The notes below the pieces were generated by a model. The model saw only the letters and a program-made list of their open reading frames with translations, ran no database searches and had not been told where the DNA came from. The translations under genes were made by a program, and so were the position numbers. A stretch of 64,000 nt of DNA from Clostridium sp. cel8 (lineage in GTDB: Bacteria > Bacillota > Clostridia > Clostridiales > Clostridiaceae), in assembly GCF_014050525.1 (NCBI RefSeq), contig NZ_JACGAG010000003.1, positions 186,001-250,000 of the forward strand, given 5' to 3'. Each line of letters begins with the position of its first letter. The stretch's first letter is position 1. Below are positions 18,490 to 27,601 of this stretch, one piece after another.

Positions 18490-18935
18490 TTTCTATATAC
18501 ATTACCTCTTTTAGTCTTTATAGTTAAAAAGCACATGTTATATCTCTTTAAAACAGTAAACTCAGAAACATTTTTAAGCACATTATTAGTAGTTTTAAAT
18601 CCTGGACCTCCATATGCTAAAACTATATTTGAATTTACGCTTAGCTTTATATAATCCCATTCTCCATTGTCATGTCTTTTTAAAGCTATCATATTATTTG
18701 AAATATTTATATACTTAGCTTTGTCTATCTCAGACTTAATTATTGCAAAAGCTTCATTAACATAAAAATTATCTCTACTAAAATAAATTTCTTCTTTACT
18801 AACTTTCATATATTTAAGTATTACAGTGACTTGAATTGAAACAATTGTTGATATCATAGCTATTACTATGAGTATTTCTATAATTGTAAATCCAGGTTTA
18901 ATCTTATCTTTGAAAATTTCCTTTATAAAATTCAC
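18447..18935 (-). CDS. minor prepilin (PilW/GspJ-type N-terminus)
   Basis: A 162-residue protein with a class III prepilin signal: basic leader ending KIKPG, then FTIIEILIVIAMISTIVSIQ with glutamate at mature position 5. The C-terminal part includes MIALKRHDNGEWDYIKLSVNS and AYGGPGFKTTNNVLKNV, as in pseudopilins of the GspJ/PilW sort. It overlaps the neighbouring prepilin gene upstream and the PilX-like gene downstream, so these are translated together. Processing needs a prepilin peptidase, which is not in this window. Confidence 0.75.
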   Translation of the reverse strand: MNFIKEIFKDKIKPGFTIIEILIVIAMISTIVSIQVTVILKYMKVSKEEIYFSRDNFYVNEAFAIIKSEIDKAKYINISNNMIALKRHDNGEWDYIKLSVNSNIVLAYGGPGFKTTNNVLKNVSEFTVLKRYNMCFLTIKTKRGNVYRKCFGISAERVKEDS

Positions 18936-19362
18936 ACTCCTTTGATTTCATAATTCCATACACATTTACATTCATTTTCAAATATATTTTTAATATCTCT
19001 CCTTTTTCAACTTCTATTTCTATATAATTTTTAGTAGAATTTCTATCTAAAAAAAGTTCTTTAGCACTTTTAGGGACACTTTTATCTATAAAATCATCTG
19101 TTAAATTTACATATCTTTTATTTTCATCCCAAAGTTTGATTACATCATTATAACTTAAATTATAAATTATACTATCTTTTATATAGCTAAATTCATAAGT
19201 ATAGCTTTTCAATTTATGGTTATATCTTTTTATATTACGAGAATCAAGTTGTATCTGAAGTGCCAAACTAAACAATATTGCAAATATTGCCATGCTACAT
19301 AAAACTTCTATTAGTGTAAATCCTTTTTCTTTTTTAATATTTTTAATATTTAATATCTTCAT
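18904..19362 (-). CDS. minor prepilin (PilV/GspI-type N-terminus)
   Basis: Starting at the second ATG (19362) the protein has 152 residues: a basic leader ending KKEKG and the mature start FTLIEVLCSMAIFAILFSLALQIQ, typical of PilV/GspI minor pilins, with Glu5 present. The rest is polar with many Lys, Asn and Tyr and no clear family motif. The gene overlaps the prepilin genes on both sides. A GTG-initiated form five codons longer is possible. Confidence 0.75.
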   Translation of the reverse strand: MKILNIKNIKKEKGFTLIEVLCSMAIFAILFSLALQIQLDSRNIKRYNHKLKSYTYEFSYIKDSIIYNLSYNDVIKLWDENKRYVNLTDDFIDKSVPKSAKELFLDRNSTKNYIEIEVEKGEILKIYLKMNVNVYGIMKSKECEFYKGNFQR

Positions 19363-19795
19363 AAAAAGTTCCCACACAGATTGTTATACAATGAATATTT
19401 TCCTTTCTATCTATAAAATTTATGCTACAAGCATCTTCTAATACTCCTTTACTACTTATATCTATTCTGTTATGATCTACATTTAATTTTAGTTCAAAAC
19501 CTCTTGGAATTTTAATTACAAAAATAGTTTTTACATTGCTATTAAATGTAATAATATTATTATTGGGATCAAATCGTATATAGCCATCAATATTTCTATC
19601 TCTACAATATGCCTTAGTCATATTTGTAAAATGAAGAAATTCATTTTCAAACACATCTACATCTATTTGATTTTTAAAATTTCCAAATGAACTTAAATTT
19701 ATAAAACTATAACTAAATACAATTGAAATTATGCTTAACACCAAAAGCAATTCAATAAGCGTAAATCCTCTCTTGCTTAATAAAATAAATTTCAT
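19343..19795 (-). CDS. minor prepilin (GspH/FimT-type)
   Basis: A 150-residue protein with short leader KFILLSKRG and mature start FTLIELLLVLSIISIVFSYSF. The C-terminal half (GYIRFDPNNNIITFNS, then ISSKGVLEDACSINFIDRKENIHCITI) has the strand pattern of GspH/FimT pseudopilins, which prime the pilus tip. It follows the main pilin gene by 15 bases and overlaps the next prepilin gene. Confidence 0.75.
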   Translation of the reverse strand: MKFILLSKRGFTLIELLLVLSIISIVFSYSFINLSSFGNFKNQIDVDVFENEFLHFTNMTKAYCRDRNIDGYIRFDPNNNIITFNSNVKTIFVIKIPRGFELKLNVDHNRIDISSKGVLEDACSINFIDRKENIHCITICVGTFYEDIKY

Positions 19796-19810
19796 AAAAA
19801 CAGCCCCAAA

Positions 19811-20233
19811 TTAAGGTGTATTAGAAAATATTATTTTATGTGAACTATCTTCATCAAATTCTCTTATTAAATAATTGTCATTATCTGCATCTATTTTAAT
19901 CTGATAATTTTTATCATCGCTAGTATATGTTATATTTACAGATTTACCGTCTGATCCTATTGCAGTTACTTCAGGATTTTCTGCAGTAGTAAGCTCTTCA
20001 ATGCACTCTTCTACATTATCTTCTAAAAATTGTCCTTCATTTTCTCCATAACTTGCCATTGCTGCAGTTTCAATCTGCTTTCCTGCATTAATTGCTTTAG
20101 TTGTTTTTGCTTTATCTTGATAACCTGAAAATTTAGGCACTACAAATCCCATAAGGATTAATATTATTGAGATAACGACCAAGAGCTCTATTAAAGTAAA
20201 TCCTTTCATAGTTAAGTTTTTCTTCCTTTTCAT
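19811..20233 (-). CDS. major prepilin, type IV pilin / GspG-like
   Basis: Probable main structural subunit. The ATG at 20233 has GGAG nine bases upstream and gives 140 residues; the leader ends MKG and the mature protein begins FTLIELLVVISIILILMGFVVPKF with Glu5. The following helix continues to about residue 60 (KTTKAINAGKQIETAAMASYGENEG), and the short acidic C-terminal domain is rich in Asp, Glu and Asn. No cysteine pair is present, as in many Gram-positive pilins. It is the first pilin gene after the platform protein, matching its role. Confidence 0.85.
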   Translation of the reverse strand: MKRKKNLTMKGFTLIELLVVISIILILMGFVVPKFSGYQDKAKTTKAINAGKQIETAAMASYGENEGQFLEDNVEECIEELTTAENPEVTAIGSDGKSVNITYTSDDKNYQIKIDADNDNYLIREFDEDSSHKIIFSNTP

Positions 20234-20252
20234 AAATATACTCTCCATTCTA

Positions 20253-21461
20253 TTAAGAAATTGAATCCATTATATTAAATATAGGCATAATAGCTGCCAC
20301 TATAAAAATTCCAATAAAAAATGACAAAAATATTATAATAATAGGTTCCACAACCTTTACCAAAACTTTTAAATTTCTTTGTACATCGCTTGCAAATATA
20401 ATTTGTAATTTATGAAATATAAAATCTAAGTTTCCAGATTCCTCGCCAGTTTTTATCATATATAGAAAAAGATCATTTCCTATTTTGCATTTTTTAAATG
20501 CATTATGAATACTTTTTCCCCTTTTTATTTCACTAATTGAATCGTTCATTCTCTGCTCTATAACATTATTTCCTATAGTTTTAGAAGTTACATAAAGTGC
20601 TCTTAAAATATTTACTCCTGAAAGGCTTAATATTCTCATAGAAGATACAATCTTTAACATCAAAATTTCACTATATATTTTATTAAAGTATGGTAATTTC
20701 ATTTTCATACTATCTAAAATATATTTTCCAACTTTACTTTTTAAAAATTTATACAATATAGTTATAAATGCAAAAACTATTGAAATTATATAAAAAAAGT
20801 ATATATTTAAAAATTTAAATGCACTTATAATAAAAGAAGTTATTAGTGGTATCTTTATATTACTAAAGTTCATAATATCTATAAATTTGGGAATTATACT
20901 ACTTGTAAGATATATCACAATACATATTGATATTATAAAAGTCAATGCTGGATATACAAGTGCAGATTTTAAATCAGAATGTATTTTATACTCTCTTTCA
21001 TAATACTCTGACAATTCTTTTAATACACCTTCAAGATTCCCACTTTCTTCCCCGACACCTATCATTTCTATCATATAATCAGGAAATATAGTTTTGAATT
21101 TTTTAATACTTAAATAAAGACTTCTTCCTTGCATCAATTGACCTATTATATCAGAAATTGTATATTTCAATAATTTATTTTGACTCTGACTTTCAAGGCT
21201 CATAAATGCCTTTGATATTGATATACCTGAACTGAGCATTATATTTAATTTACTACACATAATACTTATATCCAATAAATTAGGTTTTACATAAAATACT
21301 TTTTTCCAAAATATTTTTCTAGATATCTTATATATGTATAATCCCTTTTCAGAAAATTCTTTTTTAATTTTATCTAATTCATCATATTTACAAGTTCCGC
21401 TAAAGGATTTTCCATTAAGATCCTTCCCTAAATATTTTATAATTTTCATATAATACACCAT
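20253..21461 (-). CDS. type IV pilus / type II secretion platform protein (PilC/GspF)
   Basis: Inner-membrane platform protein that couples the ATPase to pilin polymerisation. The 402 residues carry two GspF domains with three membrane helices (near residues 170-190, 220-245 and 375-395). Characteristic segments are MLSSGISISKAFMSLESQSQ, GEESGNLEGVLKELSEYYERE and the repeat GEESGNLDFIFHKL in the second domain. Length is typical. It follows the ATPase gene directly and precedes the main pilin gene. Confidence 0.9.
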   Translation of the reverse strand: MVYYMKIIKYLGKDLNGKSFSGTCKYDELDKIKKEFSEKGLYIYKISRKIFWKKVFYVKPNLLDISIMCSKLNIMLSSGISISKAFMSLESQSQNKLLKYTISDIIGQLMQGRSLYLSIKKFKTIFPDYMIEMIGVGEESGNLEGVLKELSEYYEREYKIHSDLKSALVYPALTFIISICIVIYLTSSIIPKFIDIMNFSNIKIPLITSFIISAFKFLNIYFFYIISIVFAFITILYKFLKSKVGKYILDSMKMKLPYFNKIYSEILMLKIVSSMRILSLSGVNILRALYVTSKTIGNNVIEQRMNDSISEIKRGKSIHNAFKKCKIGNDLFLYMIKTGEESGNLDFIFHKLQIIFASDVQRNLKVLVKVVEPIIIIFLSFFIGIFIVAAIMPIFNIMDSIS

Positions 21462-21462
21462 C

Positions 21463-22872
21463 TTATACTCTGAATTTATTTATCTCATCAATGCTCGTAA
21501 TACCATTATTTATCAAGTTTTCTGAATTATTTCTAATTGTATTTATATCAATATTTCCATGATCTATGAAACTTATTTCGTACAAAACCGTTCTACCAAT
21601 ATATCCTGTATAATTGCATTTGGAACACCCTTCATTTTTGTATACAATATCATTTACATCCTTATTAAATATATTTTTACTATTGTTTTTACACATTTTT
21701 CTACAATTCATACATAATTTTTTTACAAGCCTTTGGGATATTACACCTATTAATGCATCTTTTATAAAATAGGATGGCACTCCCATACTTTCAAGTCTTA
21801 AAACTGCTTCTTTTGCATTCTTTGTATGAAGTGTACTCAATACCAAATGTCCTGTTATTGCAGCTTTAACAGCTATGCTTGCAGTTTCTTCATCCCTTAT
21901 TTCTCCAACCATAATTACATCTGGATCTTGACGCAAAATAGCCCTAAGTCCTGATGCAAAATTCACACCTACCTTATTATTTACATTTACCTGATTAACT
22001 CCTTCAATAGTATATTCAACAGGATCTTCAATGCTAACTATATTCTTTCTCTCTTTATCCATGTTATTTAATAATGAATAAATTGTAGTTGATTTACCAC
22101 TTCCTGTAGGTCCTACTACTAAAATTATTCCACTAGGCCTAGATGCCATTTCAATTATTTTATCTGCATCTTGACTTAAAAATCCAAGCTTTTCAAGATT
22201 CAATATCTTCTTATCTTTGTATAATATTCTAAGAACTATCTTCTCACCATAAACAGTAGGCAGTATAGATACCCTTATATCATAGTTTTTTCTACCTATT
22301 GAAAAAGATATTTTTCCATCTTGTGGTATTCTCTTCTCAGCTATATTCATATCTCCCATTATCTTTATTCTTGTACATATAGATGAATATATTCTCTTTG
22401 GTATTCTAGTGTAATTTAAAATAGATCCATCTATTCTAAATCTTATATTTACATCATTTTCAAAAGGCTCTATGTGAATGTCACTTGCTCTCTCATTTAC
22501 TGCTCTTTCAATTATATAGTTTACTGCCTTAACTACAGGAGAATTAATAAATTTTGATGAATCTTCTCTTTCAACTTTTACATCTTCAATATCAATGTCA
22601 TTTACAGCACAATCTAACTTTTCTCTAGAATAAAGACTGTCTATAAATCTAAATATTTCTTTTCTATCTGCCTTAAAAAAACTTATGTCCATTTTAACTA
22701 CAAATTTTAGTTTTTCTCTCAGCTGAAAATTAGGAACATTATCTATAGCTATATAGATTTTCCCATTGAATTTTCTAAAAGCAGTCAAGCAATTTTCTCT
22801 TGCTATGTCTTCGGGTATTACATTAACTAAACTCCTATCAATCAATACCTTTTTTAAGTCTATTTCATCCAA
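21463..22872 (-). CDS. type IV pilus / type II secretion ATPase (PilB/GspE)
   Basis: Hexameric ATPase that powers pilin assembly from the cytosolic side. The 469 residues show Walker A GPTGSGKST (254-262), the Asp box after it, Walker B GEIRDEETA (around 320), the His box GHLVLSTLHTKNA, and a tetracysteine zinc-binding segment near residues 400-430 (CMNC...CSKC). The N-terminal domain is short, about 100 residues. First gene of the operon. No retraction ATPase PilT is encoded nearby, so the system may only extend, as in secretion or competence pseudopili. Confidence 0.92.
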   Translation of the reverse strand: MDEIDLKKVLIDRSLVNVIPEDIARENCLTAFRKFNGKIYIAIDNVPNFQLREKLKFVVKMDISFFKADRKEIFRFIDSLYSREKLDCAVNDIDIEDVKVEREDSSKFINSPVVKAVNYIIERAVNERASDIHIEPFENDVNIRFRIDGSILNYTRIPKRIYSSICTRIKIMGDMNIAEKRIPQDGKISFSIGRKNYDIRVSILPTVYGEKIVLRILYKDKKILNLEKLGFLSQDADKIIEMASRPSGIILVVGPTGSGKSTTIYSLLNNMDKERKNIVSIEDPVEYTIEGVNQVNVNNKVGVNFASGLRAILRQDPDVIMVGEIRDEETASIAVKAAITGHLVLSTLHTKNAKEAVLRLESMGVPSYFIKDALIGVISQRLVKKLCMNCRKMCKNNSKNIFNKDVNDIVYKNEGCSKCNYTGYIGRTVLYEISFIDHGNIDINTIRNNSENLINNGITSIDEINKFRV

Positions 22873-22977
22873 TAACTTTCCTCCTTATCAAATGTATCTA
22901 TTTAAAATTATTAGCATAATTTCCCTTTTTAAACAGATAAATAAAGATTTTTTTCATATATAATCATATATAAATTA
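22873..22977. other. intergenic region upstream of the pilus operon
   Basis: A very AT-rich gap between the pilus ATPase gene and the terminator of the lipoprotein gene. It holds the GGAGG-type ribosome-binding site of the ATPase gene close to 22880. I saw no clear promoter consensus. Confidence 0.4.
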
Positions 22978-23021
22978 AATAACCTTGAACAAACTCTATT
23001 TACAGTTTGCTCAAGGTTATT
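22974..23021 (-). terminator. terminator after the lipoprotein gene
   Basis: An 18-bp inverted repeat (22978-22995 and 23004-23021) with an eight-base loop; the only irregular pair is a G-U in the minus-strand RNA. It lies 19 bases past the lipoprotein stop codon and insulates the pilus operon. Confidence 0.75.
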
Positions 23022-23040
23022 TCAACAATATTAATATGAA

Positions 23041-24120
23041 TTATTCACTTCCATATACTTTATATTTACCTTTATGAGAAGACAGCATACTTATAGATGT
23101 GTCTTTCGTATTATATACAAATACGTCCATGCTATCATTACTGTTTTTATCATCTTCTATATCATCACCTACAAAATAGATATTTCCATTTTCATCTTCT
23201 GTAATTCCTGAAGATACTTCTATAGATTTTGGAAAATCATAAGTAATTCTATTTAAATTATTATTTTTATAAGAAAACTTATACACAGCTGAAATATTAT
23301 TTTTCTGAACTGCTGTAAAAAATATACTTCCATCTCGCTTATCATCTACATATTTGTATATTTTCAATATATTGTTATTCAATATCTCAGTTGTATTATC
23401 TTCTGAATTATAATAGTATAATGATAAATCATCTCCAATACCAGATATATACATAATATTGTGATTTATATTCAAAAAATACATACAATATCCATTTATA
23501 TTGGTTAAATATAAACTTTCTCTACCTGTACTTATATCATATTCATATATCTTACTTGAATTAGCCTTTCCCTGAATAGTTCCATAATACAAAATTTTAT
23601 TTTCATCAATCCAACTATATAAATTTCCAGAAACCATAACATTTGACTTTAAGTCAATATACTCTTTATTTTTTATGTCATATATCCTCATACCTTCAGC
23701 GCTACTTATAGAATTTGACTTATAGCTTCTAAATGCTATTTTATCACCAGAAGGATTCATCTTTATATCGCTTGCATAGTAAAAATCGCTTAACTCCAGT
23801 TTAGAATTATTATAGAATATATCAATTTTATTCTCATTACTTGAACTACTTTCATTTTTCTTAGTCAAATAAACATATACAGGTTTTTTAGAATTATAAA
23901 CTATTTCCGAAACTCCTTGAAGTTTTCCGCTTTCTTTTAAAACATTATTTTTTAAATTGAAAACTCGGCTTTCTTTGTTACTCTCTTCAACTACAATTGC
24001 GTCAGAATATGAAGGTATCAATGTGGCTGTTACTTCCTTTTTTTCTTCTCCACATCCCGTAAAAACGCTAATTACAAAAAATATCATTACAAAAAAGATA
24101 CCTCTGCAAAAGTATTTCAT
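23041..24120 (-). CDS. lipoprotein with TolB-like beta-propeller repeats
   Basis: A 359-residue exported lipoprotein. The N-terminus has a basic tip, a hydrophobic stretch and a lipobox FTGC, so it is likely cleaved and lipidated at that cysteine (about residue 23) by Lgt and LspA. The rest shows repeated strands of the kind found in TolB/WD40-like propellers, for example MNPSGDKIAFRSYKS and GRESLYLTNINGYCMYFLNINHNIMYISG. I start at the ATG that overlaps the dapF stop (TAATG); an ATG four codons earlier is possible. The ligand is unknown. Confidence 0.75.
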   Translation of the reverse strand: MKYFCRGIFFVMIFFVISVFTGCGEEKKEVTATLIPSYSDAIVVEESNKESRVFNLKNNVLKESGKLQGVSEIVYNSKKPVYVYLTKKNESSSSNENKIDIFYNNSKLELSDFYYASDIKMNPSGDKIAFRSYKSNSISSAEGMRIYDIKNKEYIDLKSNVMVSGNLYSWIDENKILYYGTIQGKANSSKIYEYDISTGRESLYLTNINGYCMYFLNINHNIMYISGIGDDLSLYYYNSEDNTTEILNNNILKIYKYVDDKRDGSIFFTAVQKNNISAVYKFSYKNNNLNRITYDFPKSIEVSSGITEDENGNIYFVGDDIEDDKNSNDSMDVFVYNTKDTSISMLSSHKGKYKVYGSE

Positions 24121-24941
24121 TAAATTTCGCATTCTCCTTTAAAAGAAATAACTGCAGGACCTGTCATAAAAACTCCATCTTCCTTTATTTCTATAAATAA
24201 TTTTCCACCTGGTGCACTAACTTCAACTTTATTACCTGTAAATCCAAGCCTGTTTGAAGCAACTACAGATGCACAACACCCTGTACCACAAGCAAGAGTT
24301 GCACCTGCTCCTCTTTCCCAAGTCTTTACTTTAATATGAAATGCATCTATTACTTCACAAAAATTTACATTTGTTCCCTGAGGGAAAATACTATACTTTT
24401 CAATTTTTTCTCCTTCAGATATATCGTAATCATCTAAAGCTCCAAATATGACTGTATGAGGCACTCCCATAAGCATAGTAGTCAGTTTATATTCTCTATT
24501 ATTTATATAAAACTTTTCATTCAATATTTCTCTATCATACTTTGCAGGTATTTTATCTAACTCAAACGATGGTTTACCCATATTTATAGTCACACTTTTC
24601 ACAATACCATTTTCAATATTCAAAAAAGCTATCTTTACCCCATCCCCTGTTTCTATTTTAAGTGGATTTTCTACTACAAATTTATTTTCAAAAACGTATT
24701 TTGCAAAACACCTTATTCCATTTCCACACATAGCAGCATAGGATCCATCAGAATTTATTATTTCCATTTTTATAGATGCAATTTCACTATTTCTAACGAG
24801 AATAATTCCATCTGCACCTATTCCAAAATGTCTATCACAAAGCCTTATTGCATAATCAGACTCTTTTTTTATAAGTTCACCCTTTCTATCGTCTATTAAA
24901 ATAAAATCATTTCCATTGCCATGAATCTTAGTAAATTTCAT
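24120..24941 (-). CDS. dapF: diaminopimelate epimerase
   Basis: Converts LL- to meso-diaminopimelate for lysine and peptidoglycan. The protein has the two catalytic cysteines of the family: AAMCGNGIRCFAKY (around residue 70) and ATLACGTGCCASV (around residue 213), and begins with KFTKIHGNGNDFILID. I choose the ATG at 24941 by comparison with homologues (273 residues); an ATG at 24956 has AGAGG directly abutting it. Behind its own promoter and coupled to the lipoprotein gene. With MurE below, it points to an mDAP-type wall. Confidence 0.95.
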   Translation of the reverse strand: MKFTKIHGNGNDFILIDDRKGELIKKESDYAIRLCDRHFGIGADGIILVRNSEIASIKMEIINSDGSYAAMCGNGIRCFAKYVFENKFVVENPLKIETGDGVKIAFLNIENGIVKSVTINMGKPSFELDKIPAKYDREILNEKFYINNREYKLTTMLMGVPHTVIFGALDDYDISEGEKIEKYSIFPQGTNVNFCEVIDAFHIKVKTWERGAGATLACGTGCCASVVASNRLGFTGNKVEVSAPGGKLFIEIKEDGVFMTGPAVISFKGECEI

Positions 24942-24982
24942 ATTTTCAATTTTCATCCTCTCACAAAGTATTATTTGTTTTA

Positions 24983-25011
24983 AGTTTACTACCTGGATAA
25001 CCTTTTATCAA
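24983..25011 (-). promoter_or_regulatory. probable promoter for dapF
   Basis: TTGATA (25011-25006) and TAAACT (24988-24983) on the minus strand are 17 bases apart, about 40 bases upstream of the dapF start, in the divergent gap facing rqcH. Confidence 0.55.
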
Positions 25012-25090
25012 CAAGTATGATAAAACTTTATTTTAAAATTTTAAAATGATATAATTTATAAATATAAAGGCTTACGAGAGGATTGATTAT

Positions 25091-26827
25091 ATGGCTTTAG
25101 ACGGCATTTTTATAAGTAGCATATTAAATGAATTGACAGAAAATATACTTGACGGTAGAGTTGAAAAAGTAAATCAACCGGAAAAAGATGAAATAATTCT
25201 TACAATAAAAAAGAATAGAAAACATTTCAAGCTATCTATAAGTGCAAGTTCAGTTTATCCAAAAATACATATAACAGAAATAAATAAATTGAATCCGCAA
25301 AAAGCTCCTATGTTCTGCATGGTGCTTAGAAAACATTTAAATTCCAGTAAATTAATAGGAATCCATCAATTGGATACAGATAGAGTAATATTTTTAGATT
25401 TTGAAAGCTCGGATGAAATGGGATTTCAAAGTATGTATACTTTAATTGTAGAAATTATGGGAAGGCACAGCAATATAACTCTTGTTAGAAAAAGAGATAA
25501 TATTATAATGGACAGCATTAAACATTTAACACAAGAAGTAAATACTGTTAGATCAATATATCCAGGAATAGAATACAAATTACCTCCTTGTTCTACAAAA
25601 TTAAATCCCTTTTCATTTAACTTAAAAGATATAGAGATATATTTATCAAACAAATCTCTAAAATTTGATGAAAGATTTTTTTCAAACATATTTACAGGAG
25701 TGAGCAAAGTATTTTCAAAAGAACTCTATTTAAGGTTTACTAAAAAATATAAAACAGAAGATAGTATTTCACCTGAAAATATATTTCACTTCTCAACTGA
25801 AGTGTTCAATAAAATTAAAGATAGAAAATTTCACTTTAGCTCATATCTTAAAAATGGCAAAATAAAAGACTTTTATTGCCTTAAATTATCTAATGTATAT
25901 GAGAAAGAATATAAAGTATATACTTCTCCTTCAAAGCTACTAGAAGAATTCTACTTTGAAAAAGACAAAGCAGACAGATTAAATAACAGAAGCTCTGATC
26001 TCCAAAAATTGATAAATATAAATTTAGATAGGTGTAAGAAAAAAATAAAGATTTTAAATAAGAACCTTGAAGATGCCAAAAGTAAAGATAAATACAGAAT
26101 ACTTGGAGAATTACTAACTTCAAATATCTACAAGATTAAAAAAGGAGATTCACACATATCTGTTCAAAATTTTTACAGCAGTAATATGGAATATGTAGAT
26201 ATTTCACTTGATAAAAATAAAACTCCTTCAGATAATATTCAAAAATATTTCAATAAATACAATAAATTAAAGAAAACAGAATCTGCATCTTTAAATCAGC
26301 TAAAAATTACAAATGAAGAAATTGAGTATTTAAACTCCGTGCTTTCAAATATAAAAAATGCAGATAGCTATGAAGACATAGAAGAGATTAAAAGAGAACT
26401 TATGGAGTGTGGTTATATAAAATTCAAAAAATATAAAAAATCTAAAACTCCAAAAAATTCAAAACCTATGAAATTTATATCTAGTGATGGAATAGAAATA
26501 TATGTAGGTAAAAATAACCTTCAAAATGATCATCTAACTTTAAAATTTGCCTCAAAACATGATATATGGCTTCATACAAAAAATATTCCTGGTTCACATG
26601 TTATAATCAAAAACTTTGGTGAAATTCCTGACAGAACTCTTGAAGAAGCAGCATCTCTTGCAGCTTATTACAGCAAATCACGCAATTCTTCAAAAGTTGC
26701 AGTAGATTACACCCAAGTTAAAAATGTACACAAACCAAATGGTTCAAAACCTGGAATGGTAATTTATTATACAAATAAAACAGTATATATATCTCCTAAA
26801 GAACCTAATATAAAAAGACTTCAATAA
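25091..26827 (+). CDS. rqcH: RqcH (NFACT / Rqc2 homologue), ribosome quality control
   Basis: RqcH binds stalled 50S subunits carrying peptidyl-tRNA and adds C-terminal alanine tails that mark the chain for ClpXP. Often annotated as fibronectin-binding protein. The 578 residues show the NFACT-N domain with the DR pair at residues 97-98 (in QLDTDRVI), which is needed for tailing in B. subtilis, a central coiled coil (about 290-430) and the NFACT-R domain (about 445-560) with DIWLHTKNIPGSHVII. A TATAAT box lies at 25050-25055 upstream. Transcribed apart from its neighbours, towards pyrR. Confidence 0.93.
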   Translation: MALDGIFISSILNELTENILDGRVEKVNQPEKDEIILTIKKNRKHFKLSISASSVYPKIHITEINKLNPQKAPMFCMVLRKHLNSSKLIGIHQLDTDRVIFLDFESSDEMGFQSMYTLIVEIMGRHSNITLVRKRDNIIMDSIKHLTQEVNTVRSIYPGIEYKLPPCSTKLNPFSFNLKDIEIYLSNKSLKFDERFFSNIFTGVSKVFSKELYLRFTKKYKTEDSISPENIFHFSTEVFNKIKDRKFHFSSYLKNGKIKDFYCLKLSNVYEKEYKVYTSPSKLLEEFYFEKDKADRLNNRSSDLQKLININLDRCKKKIKILNKNLEDAKSKDKYRILGELLTSNIYKIKKGDSHISVQNFYSSNMEYVDISLDKNKTPSDNIQKYFNKYNKLKKTESASLNQLKITNEEIEYLNSVLSNIKNADSYEDIEEIKRELMECGYIKFKKYKKSKTPKNSKPMKFISSDGIEIYVGKNNLQNDHLTLKFASKHDIWLHTKNIPGSHVIIKNFGEIPDRTLEEAASLAAYYSKSRNSSKVAVDYTQVKNVHKPNGSKPGMVIYYTNKTVYISPKEPNIKRLQ

Positions 26828-26844
26828 AGCATTTATTAAAAAAC

Positions 26845-26873
26845 TTGCAATTTATAAATATATAGTCTATAAT
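26845..26873 (+). promoter_or_regulatory. sigma-A-type promoter for pyrR
   Basis: TTGCAA (26845-26850) and TATAAT (26868-26873) are separated by 17 bases. Transcription would begin near 26880, giving a leader of about 145 bases that contains the PyrR attenuator. Confidence 0.8.
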
Positions 26874-26879
26874 GTAATA

Positions 26880-27558
<679 letters not shown>

Positions 27559-27568
27559 AACTTTAAAA

Positions 27569-27591
27569 TAGTCCAGAGAGACTAAAAGGAG
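27569..27591 (+). promoter_or_regulatory. second PyrR-type hairpin before the uracil permease gene
   Basis: TAGTC (27569-27573) and GACTA (27580-27584) flank the loop CAGAGA, which matches the PyrR-binding consensus loop. The AAGGAG ribosome-binding site follows at once (27586-27591). No terminator fits in the 43-base gap, so control of translation is the likely mode. This is inference from sequence. Confidence 0.6.
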
Positions 27592-27601
27592 CGTTTTATA
27601 T

